NCBI RefSeq assembly: GCF_002259485.1
Contig: NZ_NPGA01000022.1
Coordinates: forward strand, 107,578-171,577
DNA from: Rhodococcus sp. 14-1411-2a
GTDB lineage: Bacteria; Actinomycetota; Actinomycetes; Mycobacteriales; Mycobacteriaceae
Reading direction: 5' to 3'
DNA length: 64,000 nucleotides
Under the pieces are notes generated by a model, which was not told the DNA's origin, did not search any database, and was given only the letters and a program-made list of their open reading frames with translations. Position numbers and translations under genes: made by a program. Shown here in pieces: positions 1 to 8,246 of the stretch (position 1 is the first letter of the stretch; each line of letters opens with the position of its first letter).

Positions 1-1698
1 TTTCGGTGGGCCACCGACCGCGTCGGCGACACCGGAATCGTCGCGTTCGTCTCCAACGGCGGTTGGATCGACTCAAACAGCGGCGATGGTGTCCGTTTGA
101 GCTTTGCAGACGAATTTGCGCACCTCTGGATCTATAACTTGCGCGGCAACATGAGAAAGCCCAATTGGAAAGAGGAAGGCGGACAAATTTTCGGCGCAGG
201 TTCGCAGGCCACCATCGCGGTGTTCGTCGGCGTTAAAGACCCCGCCCACACCGGGCCGGTGCTAATCCATTACCGCGATATCGGCGACTACCTCGACCGC
301 AACGCGAAACTCCGCCTTATCGACAACAGCACCCTAGACACCACCGACTGGCGCACCATCGAACCAAACACGGACGGCGACTGGATCAGCCAACGCGACA
401 CCACCTTCGGCACCTGGCCGGCCATCGGCGATCGACATCAGTCACCGGGTACCCGTGTTTTCGCGCGGTATTCGGCCGGCCTTCAAACCAATCGCGATGC
501 GTGGGTGTATGACTACTCGCGCGCCGACCTCGAGCAGAACGTCCGTCGGCTGATCGTCAACTACAACGCGCAGCTCGCGCCGTTTGCAGCGTTCTGCGCC
601 AGTCATAGCATCACGAGACCACGCGAAGCGGACGTCACAACGTTCCTCGGTTCTACCCCCACTGCAGCGGCGGGTGATCACATCAAATGGTCACGCAGCT
701 TACGCACCCATCTGGCCCGCGGCCGCACAATCAAGCTGAGCGAGCACGGCTTCCGCGCATCGAGCTACAGGCCGTTCAACCGGCAGAACACCTACTTCGA
801 TCAATATCTGAACCACGAGCGGTCGCAGCTCCCGTCGATGTTCCCGACACCCCACCACGACAACTACGGCTTCTATGCAATTGGGGTGGGAGCAACGGCA
901 GACTTCTCACTTTTGGCGACAAGCGGGATTCCTGACGTTCAGTTGCTAGGCGCAGGACAGAATGGTCAATATTTTCCTCGTTTTACCTTCGAAAAGGTCC
1001 ATGCTGCCGACGCAGGTGGGTTCGACTTCAGCTCGACAGCTTCCGATTCCGGTGCCGACGAGTGGGGATATCGACGAATAGACAACATCACCGGCGAAAT
1101 CCTGTCGGTGTACCAGGCTGCGCTCGGCAAACCCGTTACGAAGGATCAGATCTTTTGGTCGGTGTACGGGCAACTGCACGTCCCGGCCTACCGGGAGAGC
1201 TACGCGTCGGATCTGAAGAAGATGCTCCCCCACATCCCTACCCCGGGCTCGCTGGAGCGGTTCACGCAGCTCGCCGCCGCCGGCGAGGAGCTCGGTGCGC
1301 TCCACATGGGGTACGAGGGCGTCGAGCCGTACCCGCTCGAGGTGTCACTCAAGTCTGGCGTTAATGGGAGCGATCGCGAGACGTGGCGGGTTCAGAGGAT
1401 GAAGTGGCGCAGCAAAGACGACCACTCCGCGATCGTCTACAACTCGAAGGTCACCATCACCGGAATTCCACCCGAAGCCGAGGAGTACATGCTCGGGTCG
1501 AGGTCAGCACTGGCATGGATCATCGACCGCTACCAGGTCAAGACCGATAAACCATCGGGCATTATGAACGATCCGAATCTGTGGTGCGACGAACACGACA
1601 ACCCTACTTACATAGTTGAACTGATCAAGAAAGTCACCACCGTCGCCGTCGAAACGATGCGCATCATTCGTGAACTCGACATCGAGAAGGCTGCCTGA
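1..1698 (+). CDS. Type ISP restriction-modification enzyme, C-terminal part (5' end outside window)
   Basis: The reading frame is open from base 1, so only the last 565 residues are visible; full-length type ISP enzymes (LlaGI/LlaBIII type) are about 1,500-1,600 residues with nuclease, helicase-like motor, N6-adenine methyltransferase and target-recognition domains in one chain. The visible part starts inside the end of the methyltransferase region (FVSNGGWIDSNSGDG followed by FNLRGN-like IYNLRGN), then KEEGGQIFG-type and DIGDYL motifs that open the C-terminal specificity region typical of this family. The product would methylate and cut unmodified phage or plasmid DNA. The stop overlaps the next gene's start by one base (TGATG), suggesting one transcript. 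The enzyme cannot be judged intact because the motor and nuclease domains are not in the window. Confidence 0.85.
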   Translation, partial: FRWATDRVGDTGIVAFVSNGGWIDSNSGDGVRLSFADEFAHLWIYNLRGNMRKPNWKEEGGQIFGAGSQATIAVFVGVKDPAHTGPVLIHYRDIGDYLDRNAKLRLIDNSTLDTTDWRTIEPNTDGDWISQRDTTFGTWPAIGDRHQSPGTRVFARYSAGLQTNRDAWVYDYSRADLEQNVRRLIVNYNAQLAPFAAFCASHSITRPREADVTTFLGSTPTAAAGDHIKWSRSLRTHLARGRTIKLSEHGFRASSYRPFNRQNTYFDQYLNHERSQLPSMFPTPHHDNYGFYAIGVGATADFSLLATSGIPDVQLLGAGQNGQYFPRFTFEKVHAADAGGFDFSSTASDSGADEWGYRRIDNITGEILSVYQAALGKPVTKDQIFWSVYGQLHVPAYRESYASDLKKMLPHIPTPGSLERFTQLAAAGEELGALHMGYEGVEPYPLEVSLKSGVNGSDRETWRVQRMKWRSKDDHSAIVYNSKVTITGIPPEAEEYMLGSRSALAWIIDRYQVKTDKPSGIMNDPNLWCDEHDNPTYIVELIKKVTTVAVETMRIIRELDIEKAA

Positions 1699-2629
1699 TG
1701 GTCCGGGCTCAGACCATCCAGATCTATCTACCCGGTGGGGATCCCGTCGGCATTCGGGTCGCGAGCCTGACCACCAGGACGGTCCGCGTCTTCGACATCC
1801 CACGATCGCTGCTGAGCGAATTTGCGAAGCTACCGGCATCGACGCAGGTCGGGGTGTACTACCTGTTCGGAGGTAGTGACGACGAACGGACCGCATACAT
1901 CGGCCAGACAGGGAACGTCGGCAAACGCCTAGGTGAGCACGGCGATAAAACTGGACCCGCGCGATGGTTGCAGTGTCGTTGACCAACGAATGGACATCCA
2001 CGCACGTCTCCTACCTGGAGTGGCTGTCGATCCGAACCGCCCAACGCGCAGATCGGTACACGCTGACCAACGGCAACGATGCGAGCAACCCGTTCACACC
2101 AGCACCGCTCGAGGCAGACTGCCACGAATTTTTGGACACGATTTCCGTCCTGCTGACCACCCTCGGTGCACCGATCCTCGATTCGATCCGTCCAACGGAG
2201 GGTGAATCCAGACCAGGTGACGAATCACCAAACGAGGGTCTCTTCTTCCGTGAGTCCGGATGCGACGCGCAGGGGTATCTGACTCCCGAAGGTATTGTCG
2301 TGCAACGCGGTTCCCGTGGGCGACCGGACCTGCGTGGTGCAGCTACCGAGCGTGTCAGAGCTACCCGCGAATCGCTCATTACCAGCGGCCGCGCGGCGAT
2401 CGAAGATGGCGCTTTCGTATTTCGCGACGACGAGCTCTTCGACAGTCCATCCGCTGCCGGCGCAGTACTCGTCGGTGGAAGCAACAACGGACGTATCAGC
2501 TGGAAGAACGACACCGGCGAAGATCTGAACGTACTTGAGGCCCGTGATCTAGCCCGCGCTCAGGCGCAGCGCGAGGCGGCACCGGCGAGTGATTCCGTCG
2601 AGGTCGGAGCGGGAGTGCCAACCGCGTAG
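1698..2629 (+). pseudogene. GIY-YIG nuclease with DUF4357 domain, split by a -1 frameshift
   Basis: The first frame (1698-1982) gives a GIY-YIG domain: VGVYYLFG, then TAYIGQTGNVGKRLGEHGDK. The second frame (coding from about 1949 to 2629) continues with NWTRAMVAVSLTNEW, and ends with a DUF4357-type region containing GYLTPEGIVV and GSNNGRISWKN. Adding one A to the AAAA run at 1947-1950 restores one continuous protein of about 310 residues through HGDK-NWTRAM, the usual arrangement in this family. It sits directly after the type ISP gene with a TGATG overlap, so it was probably an accessory nuclease of that locus. Either the gene is broken, or a homopolymer sequencing error or programmed slippage is involved. 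A restart at ATG 1964 would give the C-terminal half alone. Confidence 0.75.
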
Positions 2630-2643
2630 CTGTCCCCTCAGCT

Positions 2644-2790
2644 CTAGGATTGCGCAAAATGGCGGTACAGGGTTCGCCGACTCACTCCGAGGATTTCAGC
2701 TATGTCGCCGATAGTGCTGCCCTGGTTGCGCATTCGGGTGGCTTCACGTTTCTTGGCAGTCGACAGTGCGGGTGGCCGAAGTGGACTGCA
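2644..2790 (-). pseudogene. Second resolvase HTH tail, in frame behind the recombinase stop codon
   Basis: Directly after the TAG stop of the recombinase gene (2791-2793), the same minus-strand frame stays open for 48 codons to a TAG at 2644-2646. It encodes a classic resolvase/invertase C-terminal helix-turn-helix: RPPALSTAKKREATRM, then GDIAEILGVSRRTLYRHF. There is no start codon of its own. It is either a relic of an earlier resolvase tail displaced by recombination, or an extension reached by amber readthrough. Confidence 0.7.
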
Positions 2791-3390
2791 CTACTCACCT
2801 CTCGCGACTGCTAGAGCGTCTCGTTCTTCCCTGGCGAGGGTGAGGTTGCTGTAGAGCGCGGATCGTTTCAATCCGGTGTTCTTGCAGAGTGTTTCGATCT
2901 TGAACTGACGAGTTTCGTACACCTGAAGCAGATAGGCCCGCTCTTCCTGGGTAAGCGTATGGGGCCGTCCTTTCATCTTGCCGGCGGCTGCGGCCGCGGC
3001 GATGGCGTCGCGCGTGCGGGCTCGGATCAGGTCGGACTCGAATTCGGCCATCAGACCGAGCATGCCGATGAACATTTTGCCCATGGGATCCGCTGGGTCG
3101 TAAACCTTGCCGTCGATCAATAGTGCTACTCCCCTAGCGGCGAGGCGGTTCACGGTTTCGTGGAGGTCTCCGGCTGATCGGGAGAGTCGGTCGAGTTTGG
3201 TGACGCAGAATTCGTCGCCTTCGCGGCTGGCGTTGATGGCGTTTTCGAGTCCGGGACGTTTTGCCTGACGGCCGCTGACTGCATGGTCGATATAGACCCG
3301 GTCGCGTTCGACACCGATCTTGGCGAGCAGTCCAATTTGGACGGAGGTGTCCTGTCTGGCGGTGCTGCACCGCGCGTACCCGATTTTCAT
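2791..3390 (-). CDS. Serine site-specific recombinase (resolvase/invertase family)
   Basis: The 199-residue protein starts MKIGYARCSTARQDT, with the catalytic serine expected at Ser9 in the CST motif. KLDRLSRS near residue 65 carries the conserved arginine, and the long E helix region (EFESDLIRARTRDA) and the linker KGRPHTL lead to a short C-terminal HTH (GLKRSALYSNL). Family members cut and rejoin DNA at short res or inversion sites through a 5'-phosphoserine link. The length fits the small resolvases. Its C-terminal domain differs from the standard one, which lies in frame behind its stop. About 130 bases upstream of its start is the first of three direct repeats that bound the following genes, which makes it the natural candidate enzyme for those sites (inference). 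Confidence 0.88.
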   Translation of the reverse strand: MKIGYARCSTARQDTSVQIGLLAKIGVERDRVYIDHAVSGRQAKRPGLENAINASREGDEFCVTKLDRLSRSAGDLHETVNRLAARGVALLIDGKVYDPADPMGKMFIGMLGLMAEFESDLIRARTRDAIAAAAAAGKMKGRPHTLTQEERAYLLQVYETRQFKIETLCKNTGLKRSALYSNLTLAREERDALAVARGE

Positions 3391-3520
3391 ACCCCTCCGG
3401 CCTGCTGGACTCGATCTGTCCGGTAGAGACTACGGGAAGCTGGACCAATCGAGTGGACACTTCCAGCGGACGGTTTGGCCGAGAGAACGTCGCGGTCAAT
3501 CACTCTCAGTGGCCCGTTCG

Positions 3521-3580
3521 CATTCGTCCGGTATGACGATGGTCAAAATGCACACCCGAACCCGCAGGGAGCGACTCAGA
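3521..3580 (+). repeat. Direct repeat copy A (putative res/att-like site)
   Basis: First of three related stretches of about 60 bases. The shared core is ATGGTCAAAAYGCAYACC, then a C-rich stretch to CGCAGG and GCCGCTC-like bases. Copy A lies about 130 bases upstream of the serine recombinase start, where resolvase target sites are usually found. An inverted TGAC-N4-GTCA is visible at its left part. Copies B and C are at 4595-4655 and 6799-6857. Confidence 0.7.
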
Positions 3581-3634
3581 GCGCACAGATGAATCGGCCG
3601 ATGTCGGATGCAGCGATAGCAGCCCACTGGCAGC

Positions 3635-4549
3635 ATGAGCTCCATGTCTGTGACCGAAGGCAACGGGCCCGTTGATCGCTCCACGTCTCTAATTGAACGG
3701 ATCGAGGCGGTGGAAGAGTTCGCTGAGGTCACAGGTCGTTTGCTGGTTGTGGGTGACATGAAGTGGGCTGACATGGAGGCAGACTTTCGTCTGCTCGCCA
3801 TCAACAATGCGCTTCGTCGCCAGCAAGAGACGATGCAAGCTGCTGTTCTGCTTGCCCGGCAGGATTTGGGTCACTTAGCGGTGGCCTTCGTTCGCGCCTC
3901 GCTTGAGGACGTAATGTACCTGGAGTTCTTCTTGTCGCTCGACTTAGACGACTCGCAGAAGCTGTTCACGTTGCTCGGCATCTGGGATTCTCTGCGGTCA
4001 CTTATCGCGCAGCGCAACTACATCGGCGATGAGGAGATGGCACAACTTTGGTACCCCAAGGCGTTCCTCGACTCAAGGATCGCCGACAAGGAGAAGATCA
4101 AGACCGAGTTGAAAGCTCTGCAGAAACAGTACAAATGGAGCGGAGGAATGTTGCCCTCTGGCGACTGGATCGCAGATCGGGCTGGCAAGCAGGGGCTGTA
4201 CGACTACCTGCATGCGGCCACCAGCCGCGCGCTCCACTTCTCGGCCGGAGAGATCTTGCGCCGGGGTTGGGGGCAACCCTCTGGAAAGCTGTCCACGGAC
4301 AAAGCTGAGTTCAGGGATCACCTCGCGCACTTTGCTCTCGATCAACTTTGGCGGCTTCATCTAGAGACATGGCAAGCAAGCGAGCCGCTGCTCGAGGCGT
4401 CGGGGATCAGCAGCGACGAAGAGCTAACCTTCGACGTGATCAAGCCGGCCCTCGACCGTCTTGGAGCAGCCGGCAAAGTTCCACTAGTCCACGCGCGCGA
4501 GTGGAACCTGACTCCAGACGGACCGCTTGATCTTGAAGGACGAGGTTGA
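3635..4549 (+). CDS. DUF5677-like protein, putative defence cassette gene
   Basis: A 304-residue, mostly helical soluble protein. I see no signal peptide or membrane segment. The middle part has features of the DUF5677 / HEPN-like all-alpha group: a long helix with LLARQDLGHLAVAFVRASLEDVMY around residues 75-100, and a later YDYLHAATSRALHFS segment with conserved His-Ser positions near residue 195. The molecular function is unknown. It is the only gene in a unit bounded by direct repeats A and B, next to a unit holding an OLD-family nuclease, so a defence role is plausible but not shown. The start could be ATG 3635 or ATG 3644; neither has a strong ribosome binding site. Confidence 0.6.
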   Translation: MSSMSVTEGNGPVDRSTSLIERIEAVEEFAEVTGRLLVVGDMKWADMEADFRLLAINNALRRQQETMQAAVLLARQDLGHLAVAFVRASLEDVMYLEFFLSLDLDDSQKLFTLLGIWDSLRSLIAQRNYIGDEEMAQLWYPKAFLDSRIADKEKIKTELKALQKQYKWSGGMLPSGDWIADRAGKQGLYDYLHAATSRALHFSAGEILRRGWGQPSGKLSTDKAEFRDHLAHFALDQLWRLHLETWQASEPLLEASGISSDEELTFDVIKPALDRLGAAGKVPLVHAREWNLTPDGPLDLEGRG

Positions 4550-4594
4550 ACTCCATCTGTCTCGACCGCGATCGGCCAGCCCACTTGCCGCGAA

Positions 4595-4655
4595 CATTCA
4601 TCCAATATCACCATGGTCAAAACGCATACCTACACGCGCAGGTGGCCGCTGAGAC
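4595..4655 (+). repeat. Direct repeat copy B
   Basis: Second copy of the roughly 60-base repeat, with core ATGGTCAAAACGCATACC followed by a diverged CGCAGG-GCCGCT part. It separates the DUF5677-like gene from the OLD-family gene. It matches copy A on both sides of the core (CATTC-TCC-TAT upstream), so the similarity is not limited to the core. The core-to-core distance is 1,074 bases to A and 2,202 bases to C. Confidence 0.7.
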
Positions 4656-4789
4656 CTATACGTTGGAAATTTGTCATGATGCGGACCGCCGGGCGTGGGG
4701 GTTTTAGCGAGAGTCGAACCCGAATGTCGGCCCCACCCGATAACGTCACCACCACATCCACGTCATATTTCTGATTGATCGGGGGACTC

Positions 4790-6715
4790 GTGAAGCTCAC
4801 ATCGGCACAGTTGCGCAGGTACCGAAGCATCGAAGACGCAGGGGTGCTTGACGTCGAGGGTGATGTGACGTGCCTGGTCGGCAAAAACGAGTCCGGAAAA
4901 ACGGCAGTTCTTCAAGCGATGTACAAATCGCATCCCATCAGCGCAGCCCCGTTCGATGAAGGCTTGGACTTCCCTAGCCGCTTGACCCGCGAACGTCGAA
5001 GGACCGAGGACGCGATCCCGGTGTCTGTGCTTACGTACTCACTAGATGCCGATGATGTCGCCGCCGTTGAGGAAGCGTTCGGGGTGGGCGTCCTCACCGG
5101 CAAGACAATCACAGTTACCACTGGATACCGATACAGCGGCAGCACGTGGGCGGTCTCGCACAAGGAGAGCGCCGCCGTCGACCACCTGCGCACAGGCCTA
5201 GAGCTGCCGCCGACCACCCAGACCAAAGTGGACAGTGCCACCGGCATCAAAGAGCTAGTTGCAGCACTGGAAGAGATGGAGGCACCCACAGCTGCAGTCA
5301 CAGAAGTTGTAACGACAATACAGTCGTGGCGCAAACGACGACTGGTTCTCGCGATCATCGACGTTTTGGAAGGTCGTCGACCTAAGTTCGTCTACTTCGG
5401 CGACTACGATTCGATGCCAGGCAAAGTTGCGATCCCCGACCTAATGCGGAAACGTGACGACCAAACACTCTCCCGCGGAGAGCAAGCTGTTCTCGCGCTG
5501 CTGGACATGGCCAGCGTCGGTCTCGAAGAATTTCAAGACCCCGAATCACACGAACACCTGATCCGCGACTTGGAGAACGCCTCTAACAGCATCAGCAGCG
5601 AAGTGTTCGAATATTGGACCCAGAATACCGAACTCGCAGTCCGACTAGAAATCATCGGACGCGCAGAGTCCGGGGCCATGGCCCCGTTCAACGAGCCGCC
5701 ACTCCTCCAAATCCGCGTCGTGAACAAGCGCCACGATGTCAGCGTGCCGTTTGACGAACGTTCACGCGGATTCGTCTGGTTCTTCTCGTTCTTGGCCTAC
5801 TTCACCCACCTTGAGGAGAACTCAAGACAACCCCTGATACTTCTCCTCGACGAACCGGGCCTTAATCTCCACGCGACCGCCCAGGCCGACTTGCTCCGAT
5901 TCATCGACGAGCGGCTCGCTCCCTCTCATCAAGTGCTGTTCTCCACGCACTCACCGTTCATGGTTGACGCGCATAAATTTGGCCGGGTTCGGACGGTCAC
6001 TGACGACCGACAACGTGGCACGCTGGTGTCTTCGAACATCCTGCACGCGGACGCCGAGACAGCCTTTCCGTTGCATGCGGCTCTCGGCATCGAACTGAGC
6101 CAGACACTTTTCGTGGGACCTAACGTGCTGCTAGTAGAGGGCCCCGGCGACGTGCTCTACCTAGAAGTGCTGTCTCAGACCCTCAAAGCCGCCGGCAGGG
6201 TAGGACTGGATGACAGGCTCGTCGTTACGCCTGCAGGAGGCATTGCCAAGTTGCCCGCCTTCGTCACTCTGCTCGGTGCCAACAAGCTCAATACCATCGT
6301 GCTGGTCGATTCATCGAGCACCGACGTAGCCCCAATAGCTCGGCTAAAAGAGGCAGGCAGGCTAGGAACGGGTGGTCTTGTGCGGATCGGTGACACCGTC
6401 GGAGAGCCCGACGCCGACATAGAAGATCTATTTGAGCCGGGTTTCTACATCGACCTCATCAACGACGCCTACCAAGGACAGCTGAGTGCCGCGAAACTGA
6501 TGGTCAAAGACCTGCCGGACGACAAGCGCCTTGTGCGCCGTGTGGAACGCGCTTTCGCCGACAGGGCGATCAACAAAGGTCGACTTAACCACTACTCGCC
6601 GGCCGCGGTTCTCAATAGAAGTCAAGCCAAATACGTCCCAAAATTAAGCGAAAAGACCCTTACCCGCTTCGAAGAGCTCTTTGCGGCGATCAACGCTCAC
6701 GTCAAGACGGACTGA
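4790..6715 (+). CDS. OLD-family ATP-dependent endonuclease (ABC-type ATPase plus TOPRIM)
   Basis: A protein of about 640 residues. Near the N-terminus it has the Walker A motif VGKNESGKTAVLQAM, then an ABC-type insertion, the Walker B region ILLLDEPGLNLHATAQ and the H-loop FSTHSPFMVD. The C-terminal third begins with the TOPRIM motif NVLLVEGPGDVLYLE. OLD proteins are nucleases coupled to an SMC-like ATPase and act in antiphage defence, either alone (class 1) or with a UvrD-like partner (class 2, Gabija). No helicase follows here, so the class 1 type is likely. I chose GTG 4790 because GGGGG lies at the right spacing just upstream; an in-frame TTG at 4775 is the alternative. The gene fills the unit between repeats B and C. 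Confidence 0.85.
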   Translation: MKLTSAQLRRYRSIEDAGVLDVEGDVTCLVGKNESGKTAVLQAMYKSHPISAAPFDEGLDFPSRLTRERRRTEDAIPVSVLTYSLDADDVAAVEEAFGVGVLTGKTITVTTGYRYSGSTWAVSHKESAAVDHLRTGLELPPTTQTKVDSATGIKELVAALEEMEAPTAAVTEVVTTIQSWRKRRLVLAIIDVLEGRRPKFVYFGDYDSMPGKVAIPDLMRKRDDQTLSRGEQAVLALLDMASVGLEEFQDPESHEHLIRDLENASNSISSEVFEYWTQNTELAVRLEIIGRAESGAMAPFNEPPLLQIRVVNKRHDVSVPFDERSRGFVWFFSFLAYFTHLEENSRQPLILLLDEPGLNLHATAQADLLRFIDERLAPSHQVLFSTHSPFMVDAHKFGRVRTVTDDRQRGTLVSSNILHADAETAFPLHAALGIELSQTLFVGPNVLLVEGPGDVLYLEVLSQTLKAAGRVGLDDRLVVTPAGGIAKLPAFVTLLGANKLNTIVLVDSSSTDVAPIARLKEAGRLGTGGLVRIGDTVGEPDADIEDLFEPGFYIDLINDAYQGQLSAAKLMVKDLPDDKRLVRRVERAFADRAINKGRLNHYSPAAVLNRSQAKYVPKLSEKTLTRFEELFAAINAHVKTD

Positions 6716-7115
6716 GCAACGAGTTTGCGCAGCAGCACAGGCGCGCCCGGCCGTTATCCATCAGCTCTGTGAGGTCATCGGCGTCCACGCGCACACCGCC
6801 CGTGCGATATGTCGATGGTCAAAACGCACACCCAAACCCGCAGGAAGCCGCTCAACCCGGACCCGCGAGACAAATCGCGATGAGCCTGCCGAGGTGATCT
6901 CAAGAAGCCCGCGCCGTGCGAGAGACCGTGGAGTGCGGTTTCCGAGGCGGACGATTGACGGCACGCTACCGACGCGGCCTGTTTATGCACAACCCGACCA
7001 GTGCCCCCCGACGTCGATGACTGCCACGCTTCTGCTGTTGGCCGCCATTGGCAGAGTTGCAGCGGTCCGCGAGTAATCTGCAACGGAAATCCCGTGAGGA
7101 GAGGAAGCCCTATAA
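6716..7115. other. Intergenic stretch holding repeat C; no gene seen
   Basis: The 400 bases between the OLD gene and the next envelope protein contain direct repeat C and no convincing reading frame. A 6681-7076 plus frame and overlapping minus frames have the composition of chance open frames. Confidence 0.5.
6799..6857 (+). repeat. Direct repeat copy C
   Basis: Third copy: core ATGGTCAAAACGCACACC, then CCGCAGGAAGCCGCTCA. It lies about 100 bases beyond the OLD gene stop. Read on the minus strand, copies A and C share a short frame (LRVRVC or LRVWVC, then LTI) that does not belong to any recognisable gene. Confidence 0.7.
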
Positions 7116-7910
7116 ATGGAACCGCCACCAGGGTCGGGTTCGCTAAACCCCAAAACCGGTCGATACGAATCAGGCGAATGCTACTGGGACGGTCGCACCT
7201 GGCGGCGGATAGACGACCAGAAACATAAGAAGCCGCACAAGTGGCCGTTGACGACGCCTCAGTCAGTGGTTGCAGGTGCTGCGTTGGTAAGCGTGCTCCT
7301 CCTAGGAGTCGCTCTCGGCAACGCCGACAATGATGAGAACTCTACGCGCGCCATTCAGACGACCACACGCACGCTTCCGCCTTCGCCCCCGGGAGGTTCG
7401 GCTCCGAGTGGTGCCGAACGAGCGACCACCGTCCCAACCGTATCGCCCTCACCGGCCGCTGCGGTAACGACAGATCCGAACGCGGCTGCAATCGAAGCAA
7501 ATCGCGTTGCTATGGATTCTCAACAGGCAGCGGCCGACGCTCAAGCAACACGGCTGGACCGACAAACTTACCCAGCAATTGGCGAACGCGAATTCGGCGT
7601 GTTGGTCCGCGATCCAGATGCCGAACGGGGAAGAAGAGTTGTCGTGTACGGGTATGTGACCCAGTTTGACTCGGTCACCGGGACCTCTATGTTTCGGGCA
7701 GACACCTCTGCAGTGGAAGGCAACCAGTGGTACGAGTTCGACCACAACACCATAGTGAACTTCGATCCGGTCATTGGACGCGAAATCATTGATGGCGATG
7801 TGGTGACGCTCTACGCAGAGGTCGCCGGAAGTCGGAGCTATGAAACCACATTGGGCACGAGCGAAACCGCGTTAGTACTCAAGGCCAACATGATTGACAT
7901 CACGGGATAG
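7116..7910 (+). CDS. Membrane-anchored hypothetical protein
   Basis: 264 residues. The N-terminal 45 residues are cytoplasmic, with GSLNPKTGRYESGECYWDG resembling the Trp-rich WDG-W patches of DUF2510-type modules. A single membrane segment follows (SVVAGAALVSVLLLGVALG, about residues 50-68), then a Thr/Pro/Ser-rich linker to about residue 120. The predicted extracytoplasmic domain contains VLVRDPDAERGRRVVVYGYV and may be an OB-like beta domain. I do not recognise a specific family. A GAGGAG ribosome site lies about 18 bases upstream of the ATG. It may be an envelope sensor or binding protein, but nothing in the context decides this. Confidence 0.7.
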   Translation: MEPPPGSGSLNPKTGRYESGECYWDGRTWRRIDDQKHKKPHKWPLTTPQSVVAGAALVSVLLLGVALGNADNDENSTRAIQTTTRTLPPSPPGGSAPSGAERATTVPTVSPSPAAAVTTDPNAAAIEANRVAMDSQQAAADAQATRLDRQTYPAIGEREFGVLVRDPDAERGRRVVVYGYVTQFDSVTGTSMFRADTSAVEGNQWYEFDHNTIVNFDPVIGREIIDGDVVTLYAEVAGSRSYETTLGTSETALVLKANMIDITG

Positions 7911-8148
7911 CAACGGCCTCTCCGACTGGACGATTGATTACGAAGATGAGTGGCATGTCGGGGCATGTTGCGCAGGACTCGACCGCAAAAGTGTCGTCGA
8001 GCCGCGCGATCAGGTTGGGCGCGATGCGAGAGTGCCAATTGTTGATGGCGTTGGCGAATCGATCCCACAATCCGTTCGCCGAGGGACCGATGTGCTCTCG
8101 GTCAGAGTAGCTGTCCGATGCACCCATTCGGTCGCGTGCGGTTGTCAC
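7900..8148 (-). CDS. Small hypothetical protein (doubtful)
   Basis: A minus-strand frame of 82 codons with protein-like composition (ANGLWDRFANAINNWHSRI, then a CATCPD pair of cysteines). It overlaps the end of the convergent gene by about 10 bases. The start would be GTG 8148 or ATG 8127, and no good ribosome site is seen. I recognise no family. It may be a relic or a chance frame; otherwise the 336 bases between 7911 and 8246 hold nothing I can name. Confidence 0.3.
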   Translation of the reverse strand: MTTARDRMGASDSYSDREHIGPSANGLWDRFANAINNWHSRIAPNLIARLDDTFAVESCATCPDMPLIFVINRPVGEAVAIP

Positions 8149-8246
8149 GATGCCGAGCTCGATATGGACGCGGTGCGCACTCGCGTTCGGCGATGGTTGT
8201 CAGGGCAACGCACACCCACCACAGTTGCCCCTGACGTGTGTCGTCG

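Noticed and set aside
4610..4884. Minus-strand small frames over repeat B and the OLD gene start
   Set aside because: They are short and unconserved between the three repeats (copy B has a stop in the frame that copies A and C share).
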